Positions 45,593 through 55,090 of a DNA stretch of 64,000 nt are shown in pieces; position 1 is the first letter of the stretch; each line of letters starts with the position of its first letter. This stretch comes from Leucothrix mucor DSM 2157 (GTDB lineage: Bacteria; Pseudomonadota; Gammaproteobacteria; Thiotrichales; Thiotrichaceae). Below the pieces are notes generated by a model. It searched no databases, had not been told where the DNA came from, and saw nothing but the letters and a program-made list of their open reading frames with translations. Location: positions 868,001 through 932,000 of the forward strand of contig NZ_ATTE01000001.1 in the NCBI RefSeq assembly GCF_000419525.1, written 5' to 3'. A program made the position numbers and the translations under genes.

Positions 45593-46183
45593 TTAGGGCT
45601 CATCGGTTTTTTGGAGTAACTCTTCTACGTCACCGTTTTTAACCTGCTCATAGATGGCTTGCACTGACAGGCTTAGGCCCACTGATTCAAGCTCCACAAT
45701 ATCATCCCAATAGTAATAGGAAGGCTGCCAGCCTTGGCTACGGCGGAATACTTCAACCTCAACGCGCTCTTGTTCAATCAATACATATTCCTGCAAGCTG
45801 GGGAGCTTAATGTATTCGAGGCGTTTGATTTGGCGGTCTAATTGATGGGTGCCTTTCGATAAGACTTCAACCAGTAAAACAGGCGAGTCCGTTGAGTAGT
45901 CATCGAGAAATTGGTCGTCACACACTACGGTGACATCAGGGTAGCGATAGTGATCTTTGCCAGTTCTGACCAGTAAATCGCTACTAAATGGTCGGCAGCT
46001 TGTGCCTCTTAAGTGGATAGCTAGGTTAGTTAGTAAATTTGCAGTGATCTGGTTGTGGTTGATACTTGCGCCAGCCATTGCATACACGAAACCGTCAGCG
46101 AACTCATGGCGGATTTCGCTCTGCCGTTCTCCTTCAAGGTAGTCTTCAACGCTGAGCTGATTTTGTTGTTTGACTAAGGGCAT
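45593..46183 (-). CDS. Uma2-family (DUF820) putative endonuclease
   Basis: A 196-aa Uma2 family protein with a PD-(D/E)XK-like core: RHEFADGFVYAMAGASINHNQI, SSDLLVRTG.DHYRYPDVTVVCDD (the D of PDV), and LLVEVLSKGTHQLDRQIKRLEYIKLPSLQEYVLIEQE (E-V-L-S-K active site). Uma2 proteins are abundant in cyanobacteria and occur sporadically elsewhere, often in multiple copies. Their role is unknown; transposition or defence has been suggested. Confidence 0.85.
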   Translation of the reverse strand: MPLVKQQNQLSVEDYLEGERQSEIRHEFADGFVYAMAGASINHNQITANLLTNLAIHLRGTSCRPFSSDLLVRTGKDHYRYPDVTVVCDDQFLDDYSTDSPVLLVEVLSKGTHQLDRQIKRLEYIKLPSLQEYVLIEQERVEVEVFRRSQGWQPSYYYWDDIVELESVGLSLSVQAIYEQVKNGDVEELLQKTDEP

Positions 46184-46444
46184 GTCAGGCCTCGTGATTG
46201 GGTAATATTTATATTAGAGGTCAATCGCGGAAAAATAGCAACTTCGCGACGTATGTCTGAGGGCCTAACTTAGGCATATAAACGAGTCGTTACCCTTGCT
46301 CTACGTCAAATCCCACAATATTACGATCTACTTTGCTAAACTCCACGCCGGTTAAATGGATCGGCTGATTTAGACCGCGTATGGCCTTTGAATCGTTTGC
46401 CCTTCAAGGGATATCTATCCATAGTTAGATTTATATCCTAGTTG

Positions 46445-46834
46445 TTAACGAATAAGTACAACGTCACAATCGGTAGATACTTTTGCCCATGCTTTGTCCG
46501 CGGTATAAACAGGATGCTGTGCCTCTATACCTAAGGCTAAGCAGGCTCTATCACCCAATGATAAACCAAAGGCTTTGCTGACTAATCTCAGCTCACCGCT
46601 GATAAATGCCTGCTCCTCAGAAAGTGCGATGCATTCCATCTCCAGACTATCCATCGTTTCTTGAATAGCTGCTGATGGCATCTTTAGGTCAAATAATTTA
46701 CTAACTGTCTCTGCATAATTTGCACTAGAAATCACAGCAGCACCAGAGTCCAGAATAGGTGCAACTTTATCGGCACCAGTCTCATCAAATAGATAAGCCA
46801 GTACTGCGGAAGTATCCAGCACAATTTTATTCAT
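46445..46834 (-). CDS. vapC: PIN-domain toxin VapC
   Basis: A 129-aa PIN-domain ribonuclease, the toxin of a VapBC pair. The four acidic residues are present: D in VLDTSAVLAYLF, E in NYAETVSK, D in LGDRACLALG, and D in YTADKAW. The ATG at 46834 lies within the last codons of vapB (8-base overlap), so translation is coupled. VapC toxins cleave tRNA or rRNA. Confidence 0.9.
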   Translation of the reverse strand: MNKIVLDTSAVLAYLFDETGADKVAPILDSGAAVISSANYAETVSKLFDLKMPSAAIQETMDSLEMECIALSEEQAFISGELRLVSKAFGLSLGDRACLALGIEAQHPVYTADKAWAKVSTDCDVVLIR

Positions 46835-47081
46835 GTTCAGCAGCCTCATGCCTTTCGGCTATCAGCTCATCAACAACTGATCCGTTAGGTTTTGCAAACT
46901 GCTTGATTAAGTCTTTAGCTCTTTTCAGGCGTTGTTTACGTGTTGCAATAACGAGTTCCTGAGTTTCTTCTGACCAGGAAAGTAATACTTGGTCACCGAT
47001 GCCGATGCCCATTTTCTTTCTCACTTCAGTGGGGATAACGATTCTGCCACCTTGAGAGACTTGTGCAGTTATAGTTGTCAT
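46827..47081 (-). CDS. vapB: AbrB-type antitoxin VapB
   Basis: An 84-aa antitoxin starting MTTITAQVSQGGRIVIPTEVRKKMGI, the swapped-hairpin AbrB/SpoVT DNA-binding domain, followed by a helical VapC-binding tail. The ATG at 47081 with GGGAA upstream is preferred over the earlier Met at 47093, whose ribosome-binding site would be too close. It binds VapC and represses the operon. A palindrome overlapping the promoter at 47111-47135 is the probable autoregulatory site. Confidence 0.9.
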   Translation of the reverse strand: MTTITAQVSQGGRIVIPTEVRKKMGIGIGDQVLLSWSEETQELVIATRKQRLKRAKDLIKQFAKPNGSVVDELIAERHEAAEHE

Positions 47082-47110
47082 ATTATTTCCCATGTCCTTA
47101 ATTTGACTTA

Positions 47111-47135
47111 GTGTCACTTTTATAAATAATGACAC
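47111..47135. promoter_or_regulatory. Operator of vapBC
   Basis: The 6-bp inverted repeat GTGTCA-N13-TGACAC spans a TATAAA sequence read on the minus strand, 30 bases upstream of the vapB start. The position and symmetry fit an AbrB-type autorepressor site. Confidence 0.6.
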
Positions 47136-47222
47136 AAAATCGTTAATTTGGAAAATTAAGATTAAGAAAGCTAATTGCATTGAGATGGTTAGCTCAAATG
47201 GATTATGGAATTTTTGTTCATT

Positions 47223-48128
47223 TTAAGCATCCGAAACCCACTTCTTAACCAACCGCGCATTCCCCCCATGAATCCGCGTAGGCGAGCACATCAGCGCATA
47301 CCCATACCCCTCCAGCACCTCCAAAAACGGCTGAATCAACAGTCCATTATTCAACTCATTCCGCATCAAATCATCCGCTATAATCAGGCCCTGCCCATCA
47401 ACCGCTGCTTGCACCCGCACATTCGCATCACTAATCACCCGACGCGGATTTTCAAGCCTGACAGGCTCCGGCGCTCCCACCTCAAACCACTCTTGCCAAG
47501 TATCCTGCGACCTATCCTCACACAATAAAGTCATACTCTTAAACGGTTCTTGTTGCAGTTGGATGGCACTCAGCGGCTTTGATGTATCCACCCCATAACG
47601 CCTCAACAATTCAGGACTAGCCACCGGAAACAACCCCATCGGAATTTCCCCAAACCGATTACGATCAGCCCGCTGCTTACAGGGCCCCCAACGTATCGCC
47701 AGATCCACATCACCCAATTTAAAGTCCGCTGAATTAACCGAGTGTTGTAGTAAAATTGTCACATCAGGATGCTGTTCGTTAAACTGACTGATCCGCGATG
47801 ACAACCACCGCGCCGCCACATACGTTGTTGCGGCAATGCTCACTCCGGCTTGCTGATTTTCACCACTGAGTTGCGATAGCGTCTTGCTCAGCTCTTGAAA
47901 AAACTGCTGCGTGGTTTTCAACAAAGCTTGACCAGCATCGGTCAAATACACCTGCCGCACCGCGCGTTTAAACAAGCTGCATTGGAGGTGCTCTTCCAGC
48001 TTACGAATCTGATAACTCACTGCACCTTTGGTAATACACAGTTCATCAGCCGCCAGACTAAAACTCAAATGACGGGCAGCGGCTTCAAAGGCTTTCAGGC
48101 TGTCTAGTGGCGGAAGTGGGTGTTTCAT
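47223..48128 (-). CDS. LysR-family regulator (GcvA-like)
   Basis: A 301-aa LysR regulator whose N-terminus PPLDSLKAFEAAARHLSFSLAADELCITKGAVSYQIRKLEEHL is the GcvA type. GcvA controls glycine cleavage in E. coli. Here the gene diverges from a dimethylglycine-dehydrogenase-like flavoprotein across 107 bases, so it most likely regulates methylamine or glycine-derivative demethylation rather than the glycine cleavage system itself. Confidence 0.9.
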   Translation of the reverse strand: MKHPLPPLDSLKAFEAAARHLSFSLAADELCITKGAVSYQIRKLEEHLQCSLFKRAVRQVYLTDAGQALLKTTQQFFQELSKTLSQLSGENQQAGVSIAATTYVAARWLSSRISQFNEQHPDVTILLQHSVNSADFKLGDVDLAIRWGPCKQRADRNRFGEIPMGLFPVASPELLRRYGVDTSKPLSAIQLQQEPFKSMTLLCEDRSQDTWQEWFEVGAPEPVRLENPRRVISDANVRVQAAVDGQGLIIADDLMRNELNNGLLIQPFLEVLEGYGYALMCSPTRIHGGNARLVKKWVSDA

Positions 48129-48235
48129 AGTGATCAGTTTATAGTTCAGTAATTTTAAACCATAAAGCAGAAAATTAGGTTTGTCACCTCCTGCATTAGG
48201 CTTGATGATTGAAACTATAAAATTCAGGAGTTGTT

Positions 48236-50668
48236 ATGGCAGAAGTAATCAAATCACATGCGCGGGTTGTCATCATTGGTGGTGGCATTGCAGGTTGTTC
48301 AGCGCTGTATCATTTAACCCGCGAGGGCTGGACGGATGTGGTGTTAGTCGAGCGAGACGAGCTAACATCAGGTTCAACCTGGCATGCAGCTGCGCAAGTT
48401 ACTCAGTTTGGTGGCAATCAAACCATGTTTGCCTTGAAGCGTCATAGTATTGATCTATATCGCGAATTAGCCAAAGATACCGAATTCCCATTTTCCTACC
48501 ACATCACCGGCGGCATGCGTACGGCCTACACACAAGATCAAGTCGATATATACAAATACCATATCGGTATGGCGCGTGGCATGGGTATAGAAATGGAGTT
48601 TATCGACCCACAAGAAGTGCATAAGCGTCATCCTCTCATGCAGCCCGAAGGCATGTTAGGTGCTTGGTGGGACCCACTGGATGGTTATATCGACCCATCA
48701 GGCATTACCTTAGCCATGGCGCGTGCGGCGAAGAAAGCCGGTGCGGAAATCTACCGGTTTAATCCCGTGGAAAACATCACCCGCAAGGCCAATGGTGAGT
48801 TCATCGTTCATACCAAAAAGGGCGATATCACCTGTGAAAAGGTGGTGAATGCCAGCGGTTATCGCGTGAATGAAGTGGGTAATATGTTGGGCGTCACGCA
48901 TCCTGTGACCTCGATGGAGCACATGTATTTCCTCACTGATAGTATGCCTGAGATCGAAGCGCTGGATTATCAAGTGCCAGTCGTGCGTGATCCCTTTGAT
49001 GATTTTTACAGTCGTCAGGAAAAGAATGGTTTACTGGTCGGCGTGTATGAGCAGGGTTGTAAAACCTTCGGCATGAATGGCATTGATCCGAACTTCACTA
49101 AGGATTTGTGCCCGTCTGATTTGGACCGTTGTCTGGAGAATATGGAGGGTATCTTTGAACGGATGCCTGCGTTGCAAACGGTTGGTATTCATTCCGTTAT
49201 CAATGGCCCCATTACCTACACGATTGACGGTTTGCCGCTGGTTGGACAGATTCCAGACGTTGAAAATGCTTACTGCATTATCGGGCTACGCGCGGGAATC
49301 GGTGAAGGTGGCGGGCATGGAAAAATCCTTGCTGAGCTGATCGTGCATGGTGAATCTGAGTGGGATGCCTGGAGTCTTGATCCGCGTCGTTTTACGCAAT
49401 ATGCCAATACTGAACATACCTGCATCAAGGCGATTGAAGATTATCAAAACGAATTCCATTACCACATGCCACATGAGCATCGTCCGGGGGCGCGTTTAGC
49501 GCGTACTACACCATTGTATCCTGTGCTGGATAATGAGAATGCGATTTGGGGTGTGGTGAATGGTTGGGAGCGTGCGCTGTGCTTTAAACCGGCTGATCAA
49601 CCAGATTTTGTTGATGAGCATAGTTTCCGCTTTACCCCAACCAAAGAACTTGTTGCTAATGAAATCAAAGCACTGACGACTAATGTTGGTTTGATGGAAG
49701 TCTCTGGTTTTAACCGTTATGAAATTCGTGGCGAAGGTGCCGGTGAGTTCTTAGATTATTTGGTGTGTGGAAAGATACCGACTGTCATTGGCCGTGTGAG
49801 TTTGTGTTATTTGCTCAATGAACATGGGCATGTCTTGGCTGAAGCGACGATTGCCAAGCTGGGTGACGAGCATTATTGGTATGGCTCCGCCGCAGCCGCA
49901 GAATGGCATGATCGCGATTGGCTGAACCGCTTTAAACCAGCAGGTGTTACGTTAACCGAAATGGCGGCTAGCCATACGATTCTAGTGGTGGCTGGGCCAA
50001 AGGCACGCGATTTATTGCAGTCCTTATCGCCTCGTTGCGATTGGTCAAAAGCCGCTTTCCCATGGATGCGTGTGAAGCAAATGACGCTGGCTCATGCCGA
50101 AGTGACCGCGATGAGTGTGAGTTTCTCTGGTGAACACGCCTATGAGTTACACATCCCCAATGAGCAGTTGTATTTGGTGTGGAAGCTGCTGAATGAGGCG
50201 GGTGAAAAATTCAATTTATCGTACTTTGGTTTATACGCGACCGAGTCGATGCGTATGGAAAAAGGCTATCGTCATTGGAAGGCTGATTTGATTTATGAGC
50301 ACAACCCAATGGAGTCTACGATAGACCGTTTTGTGAATTTGGATAAGCCTGATTTTGTGGGTAGAGCGGCGTTGCTAAAAGAGATTGAACGCGGCCCTAA
50401 GAAGCTATTTGTCTCGCTGATTGTTGATTGTGATATTGCTGCTGCACATGGTGGTGACTCGATTTATAGTGGTGATGATTTGATTGGGTCGGTGACCTCT
50501 GGTGGTTATGGGCATCGTGTTGAGAAGAATATTGCAATGGCCTTTGTGAACCCTGAGTTTGTTGAGATTGGGACTAAACTTGAAATTGGTATTTTGGGTG
50601 AGCGTTATCCTGCAGTGGTCTGTGAGCCCGGTTTGTATGACCCAACAATGGCGCTGGTGAGAGGCTAG
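48236..50668 (+). CDS. FAD-dependent oxidoreductase/GcvT fusion (dimethylglycine or sarcosine dehydrogenase-like)
   Basis: An 810-aa two-domain demethylase. The N-terminal DAO domain has the dinucleotide motif VVIIGGGIAGCSALYHL and SGSTWHAAAQVTQF with His50, which in DMGDH covalently carries FAD. From about residue 430 the GcvT fold binds tetrahydrofolate and captures the released C1 unit (ARTTPLYP, MEVSGFNRYEIRGEGAGEFLDY, YELHIPNEQLY, RMEKGYRHW). Substrate is probably N-methylated glycine or a related amine. AGGAG lies five bases from the ATG. It is followed after 237 bases by an MttB-like methyltransferase, and is preceded by a divergent GcvA-like LysR gene. Confidence 0.88.
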   Translation: MAEVIKSHARVVIIGGGIAGCSALYHLTREGWTDVVLVERDELTSGSTWHAAAQVTQFGGNQTMFALKRHSIDLYRELAKDTEFPFSYHITGGMRTAYTQDQVDIYKYHIGMARGMGIEMEFIDPQEVHKRHPLMQPEGMLGAWWDPLDGYIDPSGITLAMARAAKKAGAEIYRFNPVENITRKANGEFIVHTKKGDITCEKVVNASGYRVNEVGNMLGVTHPVTSMEHMYFLTDSMPEIEALDYQVPVVRDPFDDFYSRQEKNGLLVGVYEQGCKTFGMNGIDPNFTKDLCPSDLDRCLENMEGIFERMPALQTVGIHSVINGPITYTIDGLPLVGQIPDVENAYCIIGLRAGIGEGGGHGKILAELIVHGESEWDAWSLDPRRFTQYANTEHTCIKAIEDYQNEFHYHMPHEHRPGARLARTTPLYPVLDNENAIWGVVNGWERALCFKPADQPDFVDEHSFRFTPTKELVANEIKALTTNVGLMEVSGFNRYEIRGEGAGEFLDYLVCGKIPTVIGRVSLCYLLNEHGHVLAEATIAKLGDEHYWYGSAAAAEWHDRDWLNRFKPAGVTLTEMAASHTILVVAGPKARDLLQSLSPRCDWSKAAFPWMRVKQMTLAHAEVTAMSVSFSGEHAYELHIPNEQLYLVWKLLNEAGEKFNLSYFGLYATESMRMEKGYRHWKADLIYEHNPMESTIDRFVNLDKPDFVGRAALLKEIERGPKKLFVSLIVDCDIAAAHGGDSIYSGDDLIGSVTSGGYGHRVEKNIAMAFVNPEFVEIGTKLEIGILGERYPAVVCEPGLYDPTMALVRG

Positions 50669-50905
50669 GGTCGGTGATAATACTGAAGAGTCGTTCTCTG
50701 GGTCGTTACCCGTATTTCCATACCCGCTTGTTGGAGGGTTAGGTTGATCAGCGGTGCTTGGCCTGAATCGTTCTAGCCTGATTCTCTGGCAAGCGTATGG
50801 GCATCAATCCTGCCTGTTAATCCAAGGCTGGCCAGTCAAGGGCCAGCCTTGCCAATGAACGAGGATTAAATCTTATGATTGCAAATAGAGTAATGAGGGA
50901 ATGTG

Positions 50906-52444
50906 ATGTCTACTAAACCACGCCGCAAACGTAAGATGAGTCCTCGCGAGGCAATGCATGCCAAGCGCGCCAAAGCACCGGAAGTTAATCCCTGTCCCCC
51001 AGGGCCTTCTGGTGGTCAGTACAAACCCTTGTCCGATAATGAGATCCAACAAATCTACGACAATGCCTTACGGATTTTGTCAGAAATCGGCATGGGTGAA
51101 GTACCGGATGCCTTGATGGAAAAGGCGCTGGAGTGCGGTGCGCATCAAAACGAGCAGGGGAGATTGTGTTATTCCAAAGCGATGATCGAGGATATTCTGG
51201 CGGGTGCGTGCCGTAAGTTTACCTACTATGGCCGCAACCCAAAACATGACTTTGAAGTGGGCGGTGATAAAGTCCATTTCGGCACGGGTGGTGCAGCGGT
51301 TCAAACCATGGATTTGGATACGCACAACTACCGCTCTGCGACCTTGCGTGATTTGTACGATTTCACACGACTGGCCGACTCGCTGACCAATGTAAGTTGG
51401 TTTACTCGTTGCTGCGTGGCGACCGATGTTGAAGGTATCAAAGACTTAGACGTCAACACGGCCTACGCTTTGCTCAAGGGAACCACTAAGCCCGTCGGCA
51501 CCAGTTTTACTGTTGCTGAAACCGTCGATCCCATTATTGATATGTTCGATATTGCCATGGGTGGCGAGGGTAAGTTTCGTGAGCGCCCATTCTGTAAAGC
51601 GCATATTAGCCCTGTGATTTCACCGTTGCGTTATGGTGAGGATGCCTTTGACGTGGCGATGGCTTGCATCAAACGTGGCGTGCCACTGAATAATATTGTC
51701 GCTGCACAGTCCGGCGCAACTGCTCCCGCGACACTGGCCGGTATGCTCTCATCAACGCTTGCAGAAACCTTGGCGGCGCTGGTAATGGTGAATGTGTTTG
51801 CACCGGGCTACCCGATGATTTTCTCAAACTGGCCGTTGGTGATCGATTTACGTACCGGTTCCTTTTGTGGTGGTGGCGGGGAAATTACCTTGCTTAATGC
51901 CGCCTCTGCGCAGATTTCTAATTGGTTAGGCTTACCCTCTGGAGCCGCTGCCAGTATGAGTGACTCCAAAGCGGTGGATGCGCAAATGGGGTTGGAAAAA
52001 GCCATGACATCGTTGGGTGTGGGCTTGGCTGGCTGCAATATGGTGTATGAGTCATCAGGAATGACGGCGAGTTTGCTGGGTGCATCATTTGAGGCGATGC
52101 TGATTGATGATGAGATGTTATCGCAGGTGTATCGAACGTTGCGCGGGATTGAAGTGACCGAGGAAACCTTGGGCTTTGAGGCAATCAAAGAGGCAGTGTA
52201 TGGGGAAGGGCATTTTCTCGGCGGGCAACACACAATGGATGCCATGCAGCGGGATTATTTCTGGCCAAGTAAACTGACCGATCGGCAGCAACCTGCGGTC
52301 TGGGAAGAGCAGGGGTCTTTGGATATGTGGCAGCGGGCGAATGTGCGGGTTAAGGAGATATTGGAAGAGCACCAGCCGGAGTATTTGAGTCCTGAGGCAG
52401 ATGTGGAGATTCGCAGGAAATATAAAATTTTATTGGATGTTTAA
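50906..52444 (+). CDS. Trimethylamine methyltransferase (MttB) family, non-pyrrolysine
   Basis: A 512-aa MttB-superfamily corrinoid methyltransferase homologue. The basic N-terminus and SGGQYKPLSDNEIQQIYDNALRILSEIGM, FGTGGAAVQTMDLDT, and C-terminal FWPSKLTDRQQP are typical. No in-frame amber codon exists, so this is the pyrrolysine-free branch, whose members demethylate quaternary amines such as glycine betaine, carnitine or proline betaine. No corrinoid protein gene lies next to it. Adjacency to the DMGDH-like gene suggests stepwise removal of methyl groups, an inference. Translation probably starts at the ATG at 50906, five bases after GAGGGA. Confidence 0.85.
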   Translation: MSTKPRRKRKMSPREAMHAKRAKAPEVNPCPPGPSGGQYKPLSDNEIQQIYDNALRILSEIGMGEVPDALMEKALECGAHQNEQGRLCYSKAMIEDILAGACRKFTYYGRNPKHDFEVGGDKVHFGTGGAAVQTMDLDTHNYRSATLRDLYDFTRLADSLTNVSWFTRCCVATDVEGIKDLDVNTAYALLKGTTKPVGTSFTVAETVDPIIDMFDIAMGGEGKFRERPFCKAHISPVISPLRYGEDAFDVAMACIKRGVPLNNIVAAQSGATAPATLAGMLSSTLAETLAALVMVNVFAPGYPMIFSNWPLVIDLRTGSFCGGGGEITLLNAASAQISNWLGLPSGAAASMSDSKAVDAQMGLEKAMTSLGVGLAGCNMVYESSGMTASLLGASFEAMLIDDEMLSQVYRTLRGIEVTEETLGFEAIKEAVYGEGHFLGGQHTMDAMQRDYFWPSKLTDRQQPAVWEEQGSLDMWQRANVRVKEILEEHQPEYLSPEADVEIRRKYKILLDV

Positions 52445-52658
52445 TGTCGTTTTGATAATGACTACCCATAATATTCTTGTGCTTGATCCTATTATTTTGT
52501 TTCTTAACAGCTAAGGACTTTAGAGCGCGGTAGCCCGTGCTATTAGCAAGAATCAGTCATTCGGATACATCAGGTGCAAATACGCAGTAAGCGACCCACC
52601 AATCTAAGGTATCATTCTCGCTGCCTAAAACTCACCTACCTAAAAAGATACCCAATAA

Positions 52659-53471
52659 ATGACTGATATAACGATAGCCACACACGACGGTAATTTTCAT
52701 GCTGACGACGTATTCAGCGTAGCCGCTCTCAAAAGCATATTGCCACCGTTTACACTGATTCGCACCCGTGATTTAGAGAAGATCGCCAAGGCTGATATCG
52801 TGATCGATGTGGGTGGCGAGTATGACGCCGATGCAGGCCGTTTTGATCACCACCAACGTGGCGGCGCAGGTGCGCGTGACAATGGCATCCCATATTCATC
52901 ATTTGGTTTGATCTGGAAAAAATACGGTGTAGAGATCTGCGATGGCAATGAAGATCTCGCGAAGTCGGTCGATAGACGCCTGGTCTCGCACATAGATGCA
53001 CTCGATTGCGGTCATGTCGAAGGGGTTTATGATGGCATCAGCCTTAGCCATGCTATCGGTATGTTCAACCCCACATGGCAAGAAGATAGCCACTTTGATG
53101 AGTGTTTTGACGAAGCGGTCGAGTATGCTGGACTGCTACTAAAGCGCTTTATTGCAGCGGCTAATGGCGGCATTAGTGCCAAAGCGATCGTCGCAAAAGC
53201 CATTGAAGACGCTGAAGACCCAAGAGTCATTGTCTTAGAGAAATACACGCCATGGAAACGAACCGTTCATGAGCACTCGAAAGCCGCGCTATATGTGGTT
53301 TACCCTTCACAAACCGGCCAATGGAGAATCCAAACCGTACCCGTAGAACCAGGTTCGTTTGAAGATAGAAAACCATTACCCCAAGCGTGGGCGGGCTTAT
53401 CGGATAAAGCACTGCAAGAGGTCACGGGTATTGACGATGTAACCCTTCACGGGGGGCTTACGCTGATATAG
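52659..53471 (+). pseudogene. MYG1-family protein, 5' part, interrupted by IS66 element
   Basis: MYG1 family (UPF0160) metal-dependent exonuclease-like protein of the DHH superfamily: N-terminal ATHDGNFHADDVFSVAALK, VIDVGGEYDADAGRFDHHQRGG, and SHIDALDCG supply the metal-binding residues. The gene is intact to about 53438; codons after that belong to the IS66 end, so the annotated reading ...DDVTLHGGLTLI is chimeric. The true C-terminus continues at 54984. Without the IS and one copy of the target duplication the frame is continuous and gives 288 residues, a normal length. The host copy is therefore disrupted. Confidence 0.9.
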
Positions 53472-54974
53472 CGTGCTGACCTAAGGGTAGCCGTACGGTA
53501 ATAGCCTCACCACACAGGCCTTGTTCACAGACTTTTCTCAATAGTCCATAAACGCCTAAGCCCAACCGCTTACAGGTTTCAGTCAGAGTCAGAATCACCG
53601 GACGGAACTGATCTCCTCTGGCAGACTGACTGAAGAAACTGGTTTTACGCCAGATCACATAAGGACGTATCGCACGTTCTGCTTCATTGTTGGTCATGGG
53701 AATCGCGCGATCCTGCAAAAACGTCCAGAGCATCGATTCATCCGCCAGCAGTCGTTTGCACTGATTGGCTGTTTTGCTGGCTTTTTTTAACGGGTCAGCG
53801 GGCGCGGTCTCACACCCCAGGCACAGTAGCGTATGGATCGCCTGTTTGAATCGTCGCATTCGTGTGTGGTAGCCAGCATCAGAATAGCCGCCCGATCGCC
53901 AACGATTACGACAGTGTACAATCAAGCGGGATAATCGCCAGAGTTGTTTCCCCAGCACCCCGGCCCGTCCCACACGTTCTGATATTTTCCGAAACTTACG
54001 GATAATATGCGCCCAGCAAAGCTGGCGCTTTTCGACCGGATAATCGTTGTAGCCGCCATGTTGGTCAGTGACCAGTATACCCTCAAAATTATCCAGTAAA
54101 CCCTTCGCGGCACCTTTACCCCGAGAATGATGCGTTAGAAAGTAGACGACTTGCGAGGAACACAGCACCCAAAGCCAACGCTGCTCATTATTGCGGTAAT
54201 GACTGGTTTCATCCGCATGAGCAACGGGTAAATTCCGTACCGCCTGACCCACTTGCTGATACAGCGGCAGCAACCATCCCGTGACCGAGCGGGTGGCCTG
54301 GCTCACGGCACCGGTACTGAAGGCGAGTTGCCAGTGATCTTTCAGTAAGCGTTGAATGTTTGACACCGATAAGGCATAAGCGCCATTCATCAGCGTAATC
54401 CAGCTGACCAGTCCCGGCCCCATTTGCCCACAGGGAACCGTGTCTGGCAAGCGAGCCACCTGACGCTTGCGGCAACCCGGACAGATTGCCTCATAAAGAC
54501 AATGTTCAGTGACTTGACTGCGAACCTCAGGCAGGTCAAAGACCTGATGTCGCTGATAAGGCTCCTGAGCGACATCACACACCGCACCACAGGTGCATTG
54601 AGTGCCTGGGTAGTAATGAACTTGCTCATCCGTCGCAGACAGCTCTACCCGAACGCGTTGATGACCCTGATGACCCGGCTGGGCTCCTTGCTTGCGAGGA
54701 CTCTTAGGCTTCTTCTCGCGCTTAGCCCGTTGTTCCGGTGAATCCTGGGACGGTGGTCTGGAGGAGTTTCTGGAAGAACTCCCGCTGCCTGCGATGTCTT
54801 CCAGCTCAGCGACACGCTGTTCCAGTTGGGTCACTAAATCCAATAACTGACGATTGAGACGCTGCGACGCCGCCAGATCCGCGGGCAGTTGGTGATTGAA
54901 AAGCGCCTCAGTTAGTTTGTTCATTGTTTAATCATAACGAATTGTGGCCTAAATGCAACCCCGTGAAGGGTTAC
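53439..54974. mobile_element. IS66-family element (ISBst12-like, single ORF)
   Basis: A complete 1536-bp element inside the MYG1 gene. Ends are 16-bp perfect inverted repeats: GTAACCCTTCACGGGG at 53439-53454 and its complement at 54959-54974. A 9-base direct repeat ATTGACGAT flanks it (53430-53438 and 54975-54983), of which 8 are the usual IS66 duplication. Only the TnpC-type transposase is present; the accessory tnpA and tnpB genes are missing, as in the ISBst12 subgroup. Confidence 0.92.
53458..54924 (-). CDS. IS66-family transposase
   Basis: A 488-aa DDE transposase. The N-terminal leucine-rich coiled coil (LNRQLLDLVTQLEQRVAELEDI) is followed by a Ser/Pro-rich linker, a zinc-binding region (CTCGAVCD, CPGCRKRQ), and the catalytic domain with HADETSHYR, VTDQHGGY and NNEAERAIRPYVIWRKTSFFSQS. 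All three acidic residues are in place, so it may be active. It fills most of the IS. Confidence 0.93.
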   Translation of the reverse strand: MNKLTEALFNHQLPADLAASQRLNRQLLDLVTQLEQRVAELEDIAGSGSSSRNSSRPPSQDSPEQRAKREKKPKSPRKQGAQPGHQGHQRVRVELSATDEQVHYYPGTQCTCGAVCDVAQEPYQRHQVFDLPEVRSQVTEHCLYEAICPGCRKRQVARLPDTVPCGQMGPGLVSWITLMNGAYALSVSNIQRLLKDHWQLAFSTGAVSQATRSVTGWLLPLYQQVGQAVRNLPVAHADETSHYRNNEQRWLWVLCSSQVVYFLTHHSRGKGAAKGLLDNFEGILVTDQHGGYNDYPVEKRQLCWAHIIRKFRKISERVGRAGVLGKQLWRLSRLIVHCRNRWRSGGYSDAGYHTRMRRFKQAIHTLLCLGCETAPADPLKKASKTANQCKRLLADESMLWTFLQDRAIPMTNNEAERAIRPYVIWRKTSFFSQSARGDQFRPVILTLTETCKRLGLGVYGLLRKVCEQGLCGEAITVRLPLGQHAISA

Positions 54975-55070
54975 ATTGACGATGCGATGTTCTGCCATAA
55001 CGGTTTATTTATTGCAGGTGCGGAATCGTTTGAAAGCACTATGAAAATGGCGCGAATGGCGCTTGAGTAA
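54975..55070 (+). pseudogene. MYG1, displaced 3' end
   Basis: After the IS66 target duplication the frame reads DDAMFCHNGLFIAGAESFESTMKMARMALE and stops at 55068-55070. This is the standard MYG1 C-terminus and completes the gene begun at 52659. Confidence 0.85.
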
Positions 55071-55090
55071 TAAATGATAGGTATACCAGC

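Noticed and set aside
53458-53471. Overlap of MYG1 and the transposase gene as natural gene overlap
   Set aside because: The MYG1 codons after 53438 are read from the IS terminal repeat; the true 3' end lies beyond the element.
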